DNA of 64,000 nucleotides from Ectocarpus siliculosus. Taxonomy: Eukaryota; Sar; Phaeophyceae; Ectocarpales; Ectocarpaceae. The notes beneath the pieces are model-generated. The model was not told the DNA's origin, did not search any database, and was given only the letters and a program-made list of their open reading frames with translations. Positions 51,201-62,596 of the stretch are shown here, piece after piece. The stretch lies in assembly GCA_000310025.1 (NCBI GenBank), contig FN649729.1:62001-126000 (forward strand). Direction: 5' to 3'. Numbering within the stretch: the first letter of the stretch is position 1; each line of letters opens with the position of its first letter. Both the position numbers and the translations under genes were made by a program.

Positions 51201-53920
51201 AAGTATCACCCTTGGCCTCCACATGTTGTAGGTACCAGCGAACCAGCGTCATGACAAGTACTGTTTTTCTGCTCTGCATTCGCAGACAGTCTCGTCGCCG
51301 CTAGGAACCCAGATTCCTCAAGCGGTGGGCGCGGGTTATGCCTTGAAGCTGTCTGGCAAGGACAACATCGCGGTCTGCTACTTTGGTGACGGGGCGGCCA
51401 GCGAGGGAGACTTTCACGCGGCGCTTGCCCTGGCGGCCACGAGGGACGTGCCCGTGCTCTTTGTTTGCCGAAACAACGGTTATGCCATCAGGTGCGCAAG
51501 TGGACGATGCAGTGACACGTTGATGGAACGCATGCTTTCCTCAACGGCTACGACGTATTTCGTTTAAAACCGAGCTGATAATGTTTTCGTTATTGTTTGC
51601 TTAGTGTCGCGAGGTTTGTTTTTGTTGTGTGGTATCACAGATGGGAGTGACAGACGGCAGTTGCACCCGCCAGCGAGTACTGGGGTAGACGATGGTTTGG
51701 GTCGCGATGGGCTTTCGATGTGTGGTGTAGTGATGTAGTTCTGGGAGGTGATGACAAATTCGTGTCTTGCTGTCGACGGTGTTGTCGTTCTCGTTTGTTG
51801 CTCTTCCCAGGCAGGACAAACGACACAGCGATGTTGAAAGGGATATCGTACGGTTTTCTTACCCTTTCACCCGTGTCTGTCCACGGTTGGGTTCGGGCTT
51901 TGTATCTACATTGCACGCTGTTATAGGACTGCGCGCGCGCGTGGGTCTGTTCTGTGTCGGACCTCAAGATCAAAAATATATGAAACGTGGTTGCGTTGTT
52001 TCGGCTCTTCCCAAATGAGACAGTTAAGGCCGCACGGTTCCACGCCCTTCTCCGGCTGCACAATGTGCTCTTCCCTCCCGTTTGGTGGCTACCCCTCGCG
52101 CAGCACTTCAGTTGCAGACCAATACCGAGGTGATGGCATCGTCTCTCGCGCCCCGGGCTATGGTATGCACGCCGTAAGGGTCGACGGCAACGACGCTCTG
52201 GCGATGTTTGCCGCAACGGCCGAGGCTCGGAGGGTTTGCCTGTCACAGAAGAAGCCGGTCTTGATGGAGGCCATGACCTACCGCCTGGGGCATCATTCGA
52301 CATCGGACGACTGGAGCCGCTATCGGAGCTCGAACGAGGTATGCATGGACTGCACGGTACCTCGAAACCCCACGGCATGGAATAGACGTACGTTAGTGGC
52401 GTGCTGGGACGCGCATCGTTTTTATGGGCCGGGTGCACAGACCGGCGGGTCTTCCTCTGTTGACGATTGGCGGAGGTGGGTGATACACTTGTTCCTGTCG
52501 TTGACGGGCCTTCCGCCTTCATCAGCACTCAATCACTCTTCGGATGCGTGTTGCATCTCTCGTCTTCTGCTCGCAGTTGTGGTACTCTCTCGAAACGAGT
52601 GGTGACTTTAGCAAACTGAAAGCTGGTTTTTGCAAGGAGCATCGAAAGGGGTAAGAGATATGTGTGACGCATCCAACACTCGGTTTCCCGGTTGATGTGA
52701 GCGAGATTTCCAAGTTTCACCTCGTCCGCCACAGCTGTTCGCTCGAGGGGTACGATAGGCTAGGCTAGGCTGGCCCAGATGCGTCTCCTTTCGCTGTCGT
52801 TCTTCCTTCCAGGTGAAGCAATGGAAGGCGAACCATCATCCGATTCGACGGTTTTATTCGTACTTGGAGGGTAAGGGCTGGTGGGATTCCGCCAAAGACC
52901 GAGTCCTGAGGGACAGGGAAAGGCGGTCGGTGCTAATTGTGAGTACTCCTACTTGCGAGTTCATAATGTGAGCGGGGCACACGTTGGTGCGACCACAGTA
53001 GTCTGCACCCCAAGTTTTGGCCGCATCTTTTAACCCTTTGCAGCTCCGTGGCGTGTCGTGGCAGTTATCTAGCTGGTCCTGTGGCCGTGTGCTTGCAACT
53101 CCGGGTCTTGCACCACATATTCTCAACGCTTACATGCATATGTACGTGGCCTTCTGGTGCGAGCTTGCTGTACTTTGAATTTGCGTGTCGGCTCCATCTG
53201 TTGCATCTGTGCGGAAGGTCCAATGTATTCGGCGGCGTCAAGTTGTCTGTCTTCTTAATTCCCCGCTCGCAACATTGTGAGTTGTTTGTTGTGTTGCGTG
53301 TTAGGAAGGGAGCGTTACAAAGTACATACAATTGTAGTGCCTGCTGGGTTGAGCTATTTTCGCTCATATGATGTGGCATGCAGGGTCAGTCTTGCACATT
53401 TATATGGAAGTAGTACCGCGTGTTCAGTGTACATGGCTGCCCTCCGTGCCCTCCATCCATCATACCTGAGTTGTTTTTGGTGACACCGGCCTGATCAAGT
53501 GTGCCGCATCCATCCTTGGTCGGCGCGGTATTCCTACCTTTTGTTGCCGCCGGATACGGTAGTCCTCTGAGATGTGCCGGCCTCAAAAGCACCGGGTGCG
53601 TTGAAACCATGTTTTTTTATCCCACCATGCTTCAACATGGAAGTGACCCACCCATGCGCGACGGGGCCTGCCAGACTCCGTTCGATGGGGTCGACTTGAA
53701 CGTCGGTATCCTGCCATGTTTCGGTTTTCCTCTAAAGCTGTCAGTCTGGACTATCTGTACGCAGGCGCTCGAAACGGCCGAACGCAAGGCCAAACCAAGC
53801 TTGGGCAGCATGTTCGAGGACGTCTACGAGGTGGTGCCCCCACACTTGCAGGAACAAAAGCATCAGCTATACGCCCATCTCGAAAGGAACGCGGGCCGGT
53901 ACGACGGGGCGGGTGGCTGA
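45238..53920 (+). CDS. BCKDHA: Branched-chain 2-oxoacid dehydrogenase E1-alpha subunit, mitochondrial
   Basis: Nine exons: 45238-45468, 45719-45871, 49554-49694, 50323-50368, 50808-50854, 51286-51491, 52104-52338, 52813-52938 and 53765-53920. All junctions keep phase; total 446 residues, the usual length for the family. The first about 50 residues are basic, Ser/Thr/Ala-rich and lack acidic residues at the start, as in a mitochondrial targeting peptide. Family signatures follow in order: FTSILRIEDPDKLP, PVFRVLDDDG, GRISFYLQSAGEEA, QYREPGLLMWRDF, GRQMPVHYG, SSPLGTQIPQAVGAGYA, the thiamine diphosphate/Mg site GDGAASEGDFHAA...NNGYAIS, YRGDGI, and YRLGHHSTSDDWSRYRSSNE, the loop that carries the kinase-regulated Ser sites in animal enzymes. 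It works as an alpha2beta2 E1 that decarboxylates the 2-oxoacids of Leu, Ile and Val in the matrix. The acceptor of exon 2 is AAG rather than CAG. Confidence 0.95.
46077..47645 (+). repeat. Degenerate tandem array in BCKDHA intron 2
   Basis: Four or five diverged units, each marked by gtgcgaccatgtgcgct(g/a)tttctctc and followed by a cgtcttaaa/gccgtctt and tcatcgctct block. They start near 46077, 46300, 46570, 46860 and 47600. Spacing is about 220-290 bases for the first four. The intron (45872-49553) is the longest of the gene. Confidence 0.65.
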
Positions 53921-56035
53921 AAGCTCCCTTGACGTGTAGTCGATATCTACGAAGGGAGGTTAGGGTTCTTCGAAGCCGTTGAAGGCTCTCACATGTCCCA
54001 CGATTCATCGATGTTTGGTGATGCTGACAGCGTGTAACGCTAGACATTGGTAGATCGTTGATGTGCTAGATCTAACGGTTTGTTTGTCGAAGTTTCATGA
54101 GGAGGTGATGAACTTGTCGAGTGGGTATGGCACCGCATGCACAGACTACCAGCATGCTGTACCTGTGGGGTCGTCCACGTTAGAATGTGCACGGCTGTAC
54201 CATACCAGGTATAAACTAGTTCAGGCATAAAGTTGCCCACATTGACGCCAATTAGGCGCGGCGGGCACCGGTGGTGTAAATATCAAACGACAAAGCCAGA
54301 AAAGCGGCATTTTATTCACGAAATCTGGACGATCGTAGGCATAGGAGTCCGAAAAAATGTAAGAATATGCTGACCTGTCGAATAACAGGACGCATCCGGT
54401 TTCCTGCTTCTTTCTCCTTTGTATCTCTCTCCTATTCAGTTTCCGGCGTGGTTCGATCGTGTCCCTGTTAGTTTTTGTTCTGTGTGCTCTATGCTGTTAC
54501 CGCGTTTGAGGTGTTGTTTCTGGGTTCGTTTTTATTTCGCGTACTACATACGTACACGATACACGGTTTTCAATGTGATTTTCCGCGGTTCGAACCCATC
54601 TTACATGGCCCACCGGATAACATTTACTTGCGGTACTCACTGCTTTGCGTATGTTGCTGTTGACTAGGCTGTGACCGCAAAAGGATTGCATCTCTGTCAC
54701 TTGAACAACAAGTATTTCTATTACACGTGACGGGCCGAGATCAGCCAGCCGTGTCTCGTTTTGAATGATCCAACCATGAAGAATCAATATATTTATTGGG
54801 CCAAGCATAACAAACACACGCACGTACAACGCATTACGGGAAACTAGATGCATTTTTATTTGCCGTGATTTACATGTAGTGTACGCATCAAAACCTTTTC
54901 TCCCCTATAGACTTCAAGTATAATGCCGCTATAATGCAGCGGAATAATAGCGGCACTGCCCTGACTAGCGGCATATTTTTGGCTTGCGCGTACATACATG
55001 TCGCTACATACATCGGGCCACCTACGACTGTAAGTACAGACCCCCCACAGACGTTCAGTTGTCAAACTGGGGACCTACACACAGAGCCGGATTAAACAAT
55101 GTGTACGTACATCTTTCCAGTCAATATCGGGCACACCATATACAAATGAGAGTTCGCGGAAAATCTGAAGGCATTATTAGGCCATTTCTTGTGGTTGTCT
55201 TTTTTTATGATCTTTTTCTTTTTTCCTTCTCAAAAAAAGACAAAAAAAGACAACTGGCCGTAGAAGGTCTTCTTACAATATCTTTTTTCCTCAAAAAAAA
55301 GATCGCAAGAAAAAGACAACCCGTTTTGGACAGCCCATCCTGTCTTGAAGATGCGGCGGATCATTTTTCCCGCTTGTCCACCACTCTCGCGCTCACAATT
55401 TCTGAGCGTCCTATAGCCTCCTGGTCTGTATCAGCCACCACACAAGACGGACCATACACACAGCTCGTGGCGCATACCTTTGTCATCGCTGTTGCTAGCG
55501 TGGGTAGCGAGGGAGTACCGGTAAACCAAAGTTTTGACAGGGGCACAAGAAGAGCAAAAAAGAATGGTTGCTGGCGCGGTGGGCATTTTTTCAGCGTGCT
55601 GTCGACTCTCGGCACCTCTATTCCCGTGCCTCCTATCGCCTTGTGGCGCCTCGGATTCGATAGCCTTGAGAAGAGCATGGGTCCTTCGCACCTCGGCCTT
55701 GTACGATTCCTCTCGGGCGGTGCGGGTTGTCTCCATCGTTGATGCCGGTTGCTGTGGTGCGGGATGATAGAAGGCTCCTTGAAGAGGGGTTATCCCACCG
55801 TGCGAGACCCAGGCTGAACACTTTGAAGTCGTTTTTTTCCTGAGACCCTGGATACTCTCGACCAGAGTATGGGTGACGGAAGGACTCGTGGACCCTGGAA
55901 CATTCTGCAGGATATGTGGGTGGCGAGTGATATGATGAAGCGAAACAAAGATTGGACGGATACAGTAGCGCTGGCAAGGGGAGTCACCCTCCTCGGAAGT
56001 GAAAGTGACGGGGCTCACGAACCTCACGACTAACT
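53921..56035. other. Downstream of BCKDHA; no gene recognised
   Basis: The only long frame, 55431-56027 (-), is Ser/Thr/Arg-rich with no domain I know and no clear splice partners. A stretch of poly-T/poly-A with aaaaaaagac and gtctttttt repeats lies at 55198-55320. Confidence 0.45.
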
Positions 56036-56039
56036 TTTA

Positions 56040-56110
56040 TAGAAGCCGAAATCAAACCATTAGACTAGTAGTCAGCGCTGACTAGTCTAATGGTTTGATT
56101 TCGGCTTCTA
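56040..56110. repeat. 71-base near-perfect palindrome
   Basis: The left arm tagaagccgaaatcaaacca... pairs with ...tggtttgatttcggcttcta. The 30-base stem is perfect. The core agtcagcgctgact is itself palindromic, and a 3-base offset is the only asymmetry. It is followed by ttctatatatagag. Confidence 0.95.
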
Positions 56111-56764
56111 TTCTATATATAGAGGCCCGTGTACGTATGTATTTAAGAACTGCGTAGACTTACAGCAGTATAGTGAGGTTCTGCTGGTGGTTCGGACGCG
56201 TGGAGACCACGAGAAAACCTTGCCCGTTCACTGGTACTTACCACCAGATGTTTACAGTAGTCATATTATTTGAGTCTAGCAGCGGCGGCGTACGGCTTAA
56301 GAGAGGGTCGGGACGTCGTGACAAGCCAGTGTTTCTCCCTTTGATCCGGTTTTCCATACATTGTCTAAGTACAAGTACCGGTTTGAAGACAAAGACATGT
56401 TCCCTTTCGGAAAAACCAAAAAAACTATACTCCTACAGTATGTACTCCGTATGTAGCAACATCCCTTTAGTTCAAAAACAGCCCCATCAGAGACCAGCAC
56501 CCGCTGCTATGGTGGACCACTGCGAGACGACGACAAGGCGCTGGATTAAGCAACAGGTAGACTCCGTACGATACACTCGCAACACTGCTGAACGCCGTCT
56601 GTGATAGCTCAGCTGCAACCAACTGCTAGGAAATCGGTGCTGGTAGCAAGATTTCGTGCAGCAGCACGCAGCAAATCTTGTGCGGACCAAAGTAGCGGCA
56701 CAGGACGGCCCTCTCGTCGTAAGTGAGGTTACCGAGAGGGTTCGTCGGGGGGGGCTGACATTAT

Positions 56765-57130
56765 TGGGTCACTCCATGAGCACCCATGAGATTTCTCATG
56801 GTTGCCCATGGGTTCCCATGGGGCCCCATTGAACCCCATGATACGGCTCCCAAGGGGTCCGATGGGGCGCCATGGGAACCCATGAGGTCCCATGGCCCCC
56901 CATGAGAATCTCATGGGTTCTCATGAGACTCCATGAGATCCCATGAGATTCTTGTGGGGCTCCATGAGCCCGCATGAGACCTCATGGGGCCCCATGAGAC
57001 TAGACTAGTCATGAGAATCTCATGGGGCCTCATGAGAAGAAGGCTCACTGTGTCTCATGGGACCCAATGAGATTGCCCATGACATTCGCGAAAAGATTTC
57101 CCCATGGGCAGCCATGGGTGCCTATCTATG
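56765..57130 (+). repeat. CATG / CCATGGG word-rich repeat region
   Basis: Irregular 10-12 base words such as ccatgag, cccatgggt and ggggccccatgag fill about 360 bases, mostly around a central CATG. The minus-strand frame rich in Met/Gly/His/Trp/Pro is a translation of the repeat. Confidence 0.85.
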
Positions 57131-57693
57131 GAGGAACATTGTGCCTCAAACTACCTTTTTCTTTACCGAAAAAAGAAGAAAGAAAAATTGCATGCCCTAC
57201 GACTAACAGTGTGCCGCACACAAAACGCCCGACTACCCAACAGTACCCAACACCTTTCTTTCTGCTGCACCTTCCCAACATAACATATATATATATATGA
57301 GACACACAAGACAGCTACCAACCTGTTTTGTTGAGCCTGTTACCCGCAGGGGAGATGTCCCTATATGCTGTCTGGGAAATCGTAGACATACAGGTAGCTT
57401 TTTCTGACGCTATGGATTCATTGCTTATTATCTGTCTCTGACTCTTTTCTATGATAGAGATGGATTCGTTGTGTCATAATAAGAAAAAGAAAAAGAAAAA
57501 GAAAGAAAAAAAAAATCGTGGGCAACTACAATTTGTCATGGGTGCCCATGAGTGATCACGACGCACCATGGGCCAACGTGTCGTCCTAGTTTTAAGGAAT
57601 AATAAATACACACACACACAGAAAGACTACCCATCCATCCATTCGTCCTAGTTATATGTTGGCTTTTTTTTTTGTGTGTGTGTTTTGCGAGGT

Positions 57694-57750
57694 CATGGTT
57701 GCCCATGGTTGCCCATGGTTGCCCATGATTGCCCATGGTTGCGCATGAGG
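57694..57750 (+). repeat. GCCCATGGTT decamer tandem repeat
   Basis: Five to six units of gcccatg(g/a)tt in tandem. The neighbouring sequence to 57990 holds scattered CATGG words of the same type. Confidence 0.9.
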
Positions 57751-58179
57751 CACCACATGTCGAAGGAGTTACTCATGTGTTTGTAAGGAATGATTCATAT
57801 TGTCCGAAAGAAAAACGAAACCATGGTGCTCCATGGCGTCTCATGGCTCCTCATGTCCACCCAAAATTTAATTGCGTTATGATTATTCTCACGGTAGTTC
57901 ATGGACCACCACGGGGCCTTCGTGCCGCGAACAAGCTGTCCCTTTGTGCACAGTGACGCACCACCCATGGGTAGCCGTGAGCGACCATGGGCAACCACCT
58001 GCTACTTGCATAATGGATCGATAAGAAGTTTCGAAAAGTTTCGATACAACAACGAAATACCACGAAAAGTTTGATACTTTAGGCTGAGTCTTACGCCGTG
58101 ATTATATCCGGATTGGATTTGGGGGGGGGGGTCCTTTTCTGAGCCAATAAAATAATTTGGGCGTCTTACGGGTAGGAAA

Positions 58180-58300
58180 ATGCCAATTTCCAACAGTCCA
58201 AAATCCAACAGCGCAGTTTCCAACAGCGATTCCGGCCGGCCTGTTAGAAAATTGGCCCATTTTCCAACAACAGCGATCCTGTTGGAATATCGTTGTTAGA
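58180..58300. repeat. CCAACAG/CTGTTGG inverted repeats
   Basis: Several short ccaacag words (58192, 58205, 58219, 58263) face cctgttagaaaattgg and cctgttggaata, so the strand can form alternative hairpins. Confidence 0.6.
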
Positions 58301-58379
58301 AATGGGGGGGGTACCCCCTGGTCACACCACGATCGTGCCAGAACGAGGAACTACACCGTCTGCTGGCCAAACAGAGGCC

Positions 58380-59170
58380 AGTATCATGAGGTCATGCACA
58401 AACCCTCTGCAGGTATCTAAAAATCAGGGCGTTCTGCGTCGTGTTGGCCGCACACGAGCCGAAAACGTCAACCCTGCCACATTGCTCTGCTGATGTTCTT
58501 GCCTTTGGGCCGAAAAGAGCCGTTTTTGCGCCTGCTGCATATAATATATATGTGACCAGTTCAAAACGCATGCCAGAGAGAGGTCTTAAGCCGTCGACAT
58601 CCTCAAACTGCAGCCAATGGCGTGTGTTCATACTCATACCCTCTGCTCGCGTACCAGAAACGGAGCGTGTTGTCCAGTTTTGATTGCACACGGCCTGCAA
58701 ACGTGAACGAAAGTGTGTTGCGGTTTTGACTTTTTGGTATTTTTCTTGTTCCGCCGCGTGTTTGCTCCGTGTGTCACCCGCGACCAGTCAAAAACGCATG
58801 CCAGAGAGAGGCCTTTGGCCGTCGACACCCACAAACAGCAGCCAGTGGCGTGTGGTCATACACATGCCCTCTGCTCGCGTCCCAGAAACAGAGCGTATTG
58901 TCCAGTTTTGATTGCACACGGCCTGCAAACAAACGTGAGTCGAGGTGTGGTTCGGTGTTGCCTTTTTGGACGTTGCTTTTTTTTTCTGCCGCTTGCTCCG
59001 AGTCGAGTGTGATCAGTGTACAACGCATGCCATCAGAGAGAGGCCTTTGGCCGACGACATCCACAAACTGCAGCGACTGGCGTGGAATGATTCACATGTC
59101 CTCTGCAGGCGACCCATAAATAGGGCGCTCGGTGTCTTGTTGGTCGCACACGAGCCAAAACCGTGTACTG
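58380..59170 (+). repeat. Tandem array, unit about 229 bases, 3-4 copies
   Basis: The block gaccagt(t)caaaacgcatgccagagagagg starts at 58553, 58781 and (diverged) 59011. Each is followed by ccgtcgacatcc..aaactgcagcca, ctctgctcgcgt..cagaaac and cacacggcctgcaaacgt. A partial first copy precedes from about 58380. Confidence 0.9.
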
Positions 59171-60945
59171 AAGTAGGTCATCATGCAACGAGCGAGTTCC
59201 AGCGAGGTATCGCGTGCAGGATGATCGTAGGTTAGACTGCTGCTCCTCCGCAGCTGCTCGTACCTACCTGGGTGCCACACATGAGCACCCACACGGTCAA
59301 GGAGGCCGGGGCTATTGGGCATGCGCATTCTCGTAGTAGGCGTCCCCACCCACAACACAAATAAATCGTGTTGTTCAGCACGACAAAAGCGGGACCACGC
59401 CCACCGTTGATGACAAGAGACATACCCGCCAAACAAATGGACACACGAACATGACAAGCCATAATACTCCACTCCAGGAGCGCCACGTCTCCTTGACACC
59501 GAACACTACTCAAATGCAGAAATTGATGGCATTTTAAGTATCATCACGCTGTGTGAGGCATGCCGCGCTGCATACGAACGGCCTACAGGTATGCAGCCTA
59601 TAGCTACGTATTTCTATTTCAACCACCCGGGTACAACACAAAAGTAATCTCTACCAGCAAAAAACACAAAGTATCTCTACAAGCAAAAAACATTGCAACT
59701 TGCTATCATCTACAGAGTCACCCCCGGCATCTCCTCCATACTGACGAAGGAGCTAATCCCCCCAACCATTTCCACGAAGGTAGGTCACGGATTTTCATAA
59801 ATGCCCACCATTCCCACCACAGTAGCAGACATAGGCTCTCTCCGTGTCCGGGATCCAAGGACTCCATGGCTCTCAAATGTATGTGATGTCGACACCTACA
59901 GTTTACAACAAACAGTATGATATACCACGAGCACCCAGAAGCAGAAGAAGATCAGAGAGTCTTCCCGCACCAGCAACGGTGCCTAAACAAGCGTCTCTTC
60001 GATTTGTCGTGGGCGGCCACCCTCCTCACTGCCTCCTCCGTCAAAGAGCGATCGCCAAATCAAAAACAAGTCGGGAAAAGCGCTGACAGCAGACACAAAC
60101 GAAGAATTCTGCCCAGCCCCGCAGCCTTGTACGGTATGCGTCTCTCATTGGATGCTGCAGAGTGACGACGCTCCGCACGTAGCATTAACGAGGAGCATGT
60201 CCCGCGTCTGTCGCTTGTTGCACTTCTCGCACCGGTGCCACTGGGCAGACGCCGGGTTTTCTCCTGTGTGTACGGTATAATAGTGTGCAGGCGGGTGGCC
60301 AGGCCAGGTCAGGCCAGCACGGACACGGACACGACAGACCAAAAGGAAAATACCATGGTATTGTGGCCACGGATTGGAGCCTCTATCCGGCAGAAATGCT
60401 GGGACAGCGATAAGCGCTGGTTTGAAGTGGTCAACAAAAAGAAACGGCGGCGAGACAAGGCATGGGTCAGCAGTAGCTCTGCAGTGCCCACGATCTCAAG
60501 GACTAACTGTGCGCACTAGCAAGGACACCATTTAACAGCAAATCTTGCATCTTCCGCACTAAAACTCTTTCAAGGTAGTCATACGAGAGGCGAAACAATT
60601 TGTGACTCTTGGCGAATACAGCAGCTTTCCGAGCGAGCGAAAGAGGAATGCCACCAGCTTCAGATAACCGTAAAGAGAGGTGTGAGGGGATAAACTCAAC
60701 AGTACTTTCATCGAATACCGTCCTTACAGCAGTTTCCGCAAGTTGATGGCACTGCTGTGTTCAGATTTCGGTTCCAATTGGTCAGTCAGTCGGTTACTTT
60801 CGAGTCAACTCAACCAACCTGGTTTGCGAACGAATTGCTGTCCGCACTGCATTACCCGTGGAAGCAGGAAAGATAGAGAAGATCGGCGCCAACACATGAA
60901 AGCAACAAACGCGCCGAGGAAGCACACGTGATGGGAAAAGGAGAG

Positions 60946-60967
60946 GGGGAGGGAGGGAGGGAGGGAG
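60946..60967 (+). repeat. (GGGA)n microsatellite
   Basis: Five tandem gggag/ggga units. Confidence 0.85.
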
Positions 60968-61218
60968 TAAACGACATCAGCAATAGACCTGGACCACTAC
61001 CAAACGACACTATATTTGTTAAGTGAGGGTGGTCAAACCTAGCATTGCGGAGCCGCCAGGCATGACCCGAGATTCATGTGCAAGCCAGCCTTTGAGCTCC
61101 GTCGGCTCACGTGACGTCGAGGGACAGCACACATGTACAGAGATAAAAATGGACAACGCAAAGAAGAGAAGAGAGAAAAGAAGATATTTCCCTCCCTGTG
61201 GCTAGAATGCTCCATTCA

Positions 61219-61223
<5 letters not shown>

Positions 61224-61286
<63 letters not shown>
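61224..61286 (+). repeat. (CT)n dinucleotide microsatellite
   Basis: About 31 uninterrupted CT units; the longest microsatellite in the window. Confidence 0.97.
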
Positions 61287-61290
<4 letters not shown>

Positions 61291-62491
61291 TATGACAATC
61301 TATCCGAATGATAGAAGCTAGAAACAATCAAGTTGGCGCGCGCATAAAACTGTACTTCATTTCGGCGCGCGGGTACTTCGTTTTCACGCTCGAGGGCTCT
61401 TGTGAAGAGCATTTCTGCCCACAATATGAGAGACTCAAGTTCCTTGTCTTTAACCAGCTCAGCGAGTTTAACGAGTGAGAGACATGAGCGAGGCAAGGAG
61501 AGCCTAGCGCGTCGTGACCATCATGCCCATATAAAACGTCCGCGTAGATCCTGGAGATCTCGGATCGGAGATCAGTGCCCTGCCGAGAAACCAAAAAACA
61601 ACCGACTTGTAGGTGCATGCGATGTGCCCGCTGCGAAGTGACGAGAAAGGTACTCTTGCAGGTTGCGAATGACACAGCTATCTACGTTGAGTCAATGGTG
61701 GAATCAGCGAATGATTGTGGAACGGCTCAAGAGGCAATTCTCAGTTGACTGCAAACTCCAAGCAGGACTCTGATTTGATTTTGAACCCGATGCACCATGC
61801 AGAGGGACGGTGCAAGCTCCGAAAAAAGCAAGGTGCGTAGGATCGTGGCTGCACAGACGGGTTGTATCAGCTTAGGGTCATCGGAGAGCAAGGTATTCGT
61901 TGGTTGGTACGTTCCAACTGTTCGAAACGAGCGTGCGGAGTTTTTATTTCTACCGCTGACAGAGGTTTTCAGTATTTGTTCACCGGGCGTTGTCGTCCGG
62001 AAATAGAGCCAGTGCCCCAACCTACTTGTAGGTGCAGGACACTATCACGAGCCACGGGTACCTCGCGAGCTTCGGGCATAAGTACCGAACAAGCCTTCTG
62101 CGTGGCCATCAGAAGGAAACCCGAGCAAAGAGTTGCTGCCGGCAGAGAAGGATGTGTCGAAGCACCAACAATCCAAATCTTACACAACTCGAATGTAGTG
62201 GGTATGTATTTCGAAGTACAGCAGTAGCGGGCCATGCGTAGCGTCGGTATGTGTCCAGAGATTTTACTGCATTATACCGGACACCAGCACTATTCAAAGG
62301 ACAGAATGACTTGGTATTTCAGTGTACGGTATGCGAGCCGAAAACACCGGCACTACACCGGACCCGGTACTATTCGACAGGCACTATAAAAGGCCCACCA
62401 GGCTACATGCTGCTGTAAATGAGAACCGACAAGCGGTTTCTACTACTGCTGTATGTTACGAAGCGTACATACAAGGAGAGCGTTGACTTAC

Positions 62492-62596
62492 ACCCTTGCA
62501 GCGTGCCATGTCTTGTCCGGGTACGGCCGCTTGCTGCTGGTAATAGGGTGGAGGCGCTTCGCCAGGATAGTTCTGGTTAACTGGAAGAGCGCTCAT
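62492..62596 (-). CDS. Possible first coding exon of an unidentified gene (PPPYY, Gln-rich)
   Basis: ATG at 62596, 35 codons in phase 0, ending at a good donor (GGT|GTAAGT, 62492/62491). It encodes MSALPVNQNYPGEAPPPYY then QQQ and a Cys/Lys end. Pro/Gln/Tyr-rich tails with a PPxY WW-binding motif often precede a membrane or zinc domain in small proteins. I could not find the next exon downstream on the minus strand, so the family is unknown. Confidence 0.35.

Larger units (their letters stand above)
59171..62455. other. No gene recognised
   Basis: Short frames only. A minus-strand frame near 60145-60260 has a CxxC pair (WHRCEKCNKRQ) but no splice context. Microsatellites are listed separately. 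Confidence 0.45.

Noticed and set aside
54583-54602. Box B-like ggttcgaaccc
   Set aside because: No box A or cloverleaf at a suitable distance on either strand.
55431-56027. 198-codon frame on the minus strand
   Set aside because: No recognisable domain and no splice partner. It overlaps nothing conserved, so it was kept only as a remark.
60145-60342. Minus-strand frame with WHRCEKCNKRQ and further Cys, zinc-finger-like
   Set aside because: Only one CxxC pair with no partner at family spacing. It is short and without splice support.
61133-61496. Frames over the CT repeat (Ser/Leu or Arg/Glu repeats)
   Set aside because: Translations of a dinucleotide microsatellite.
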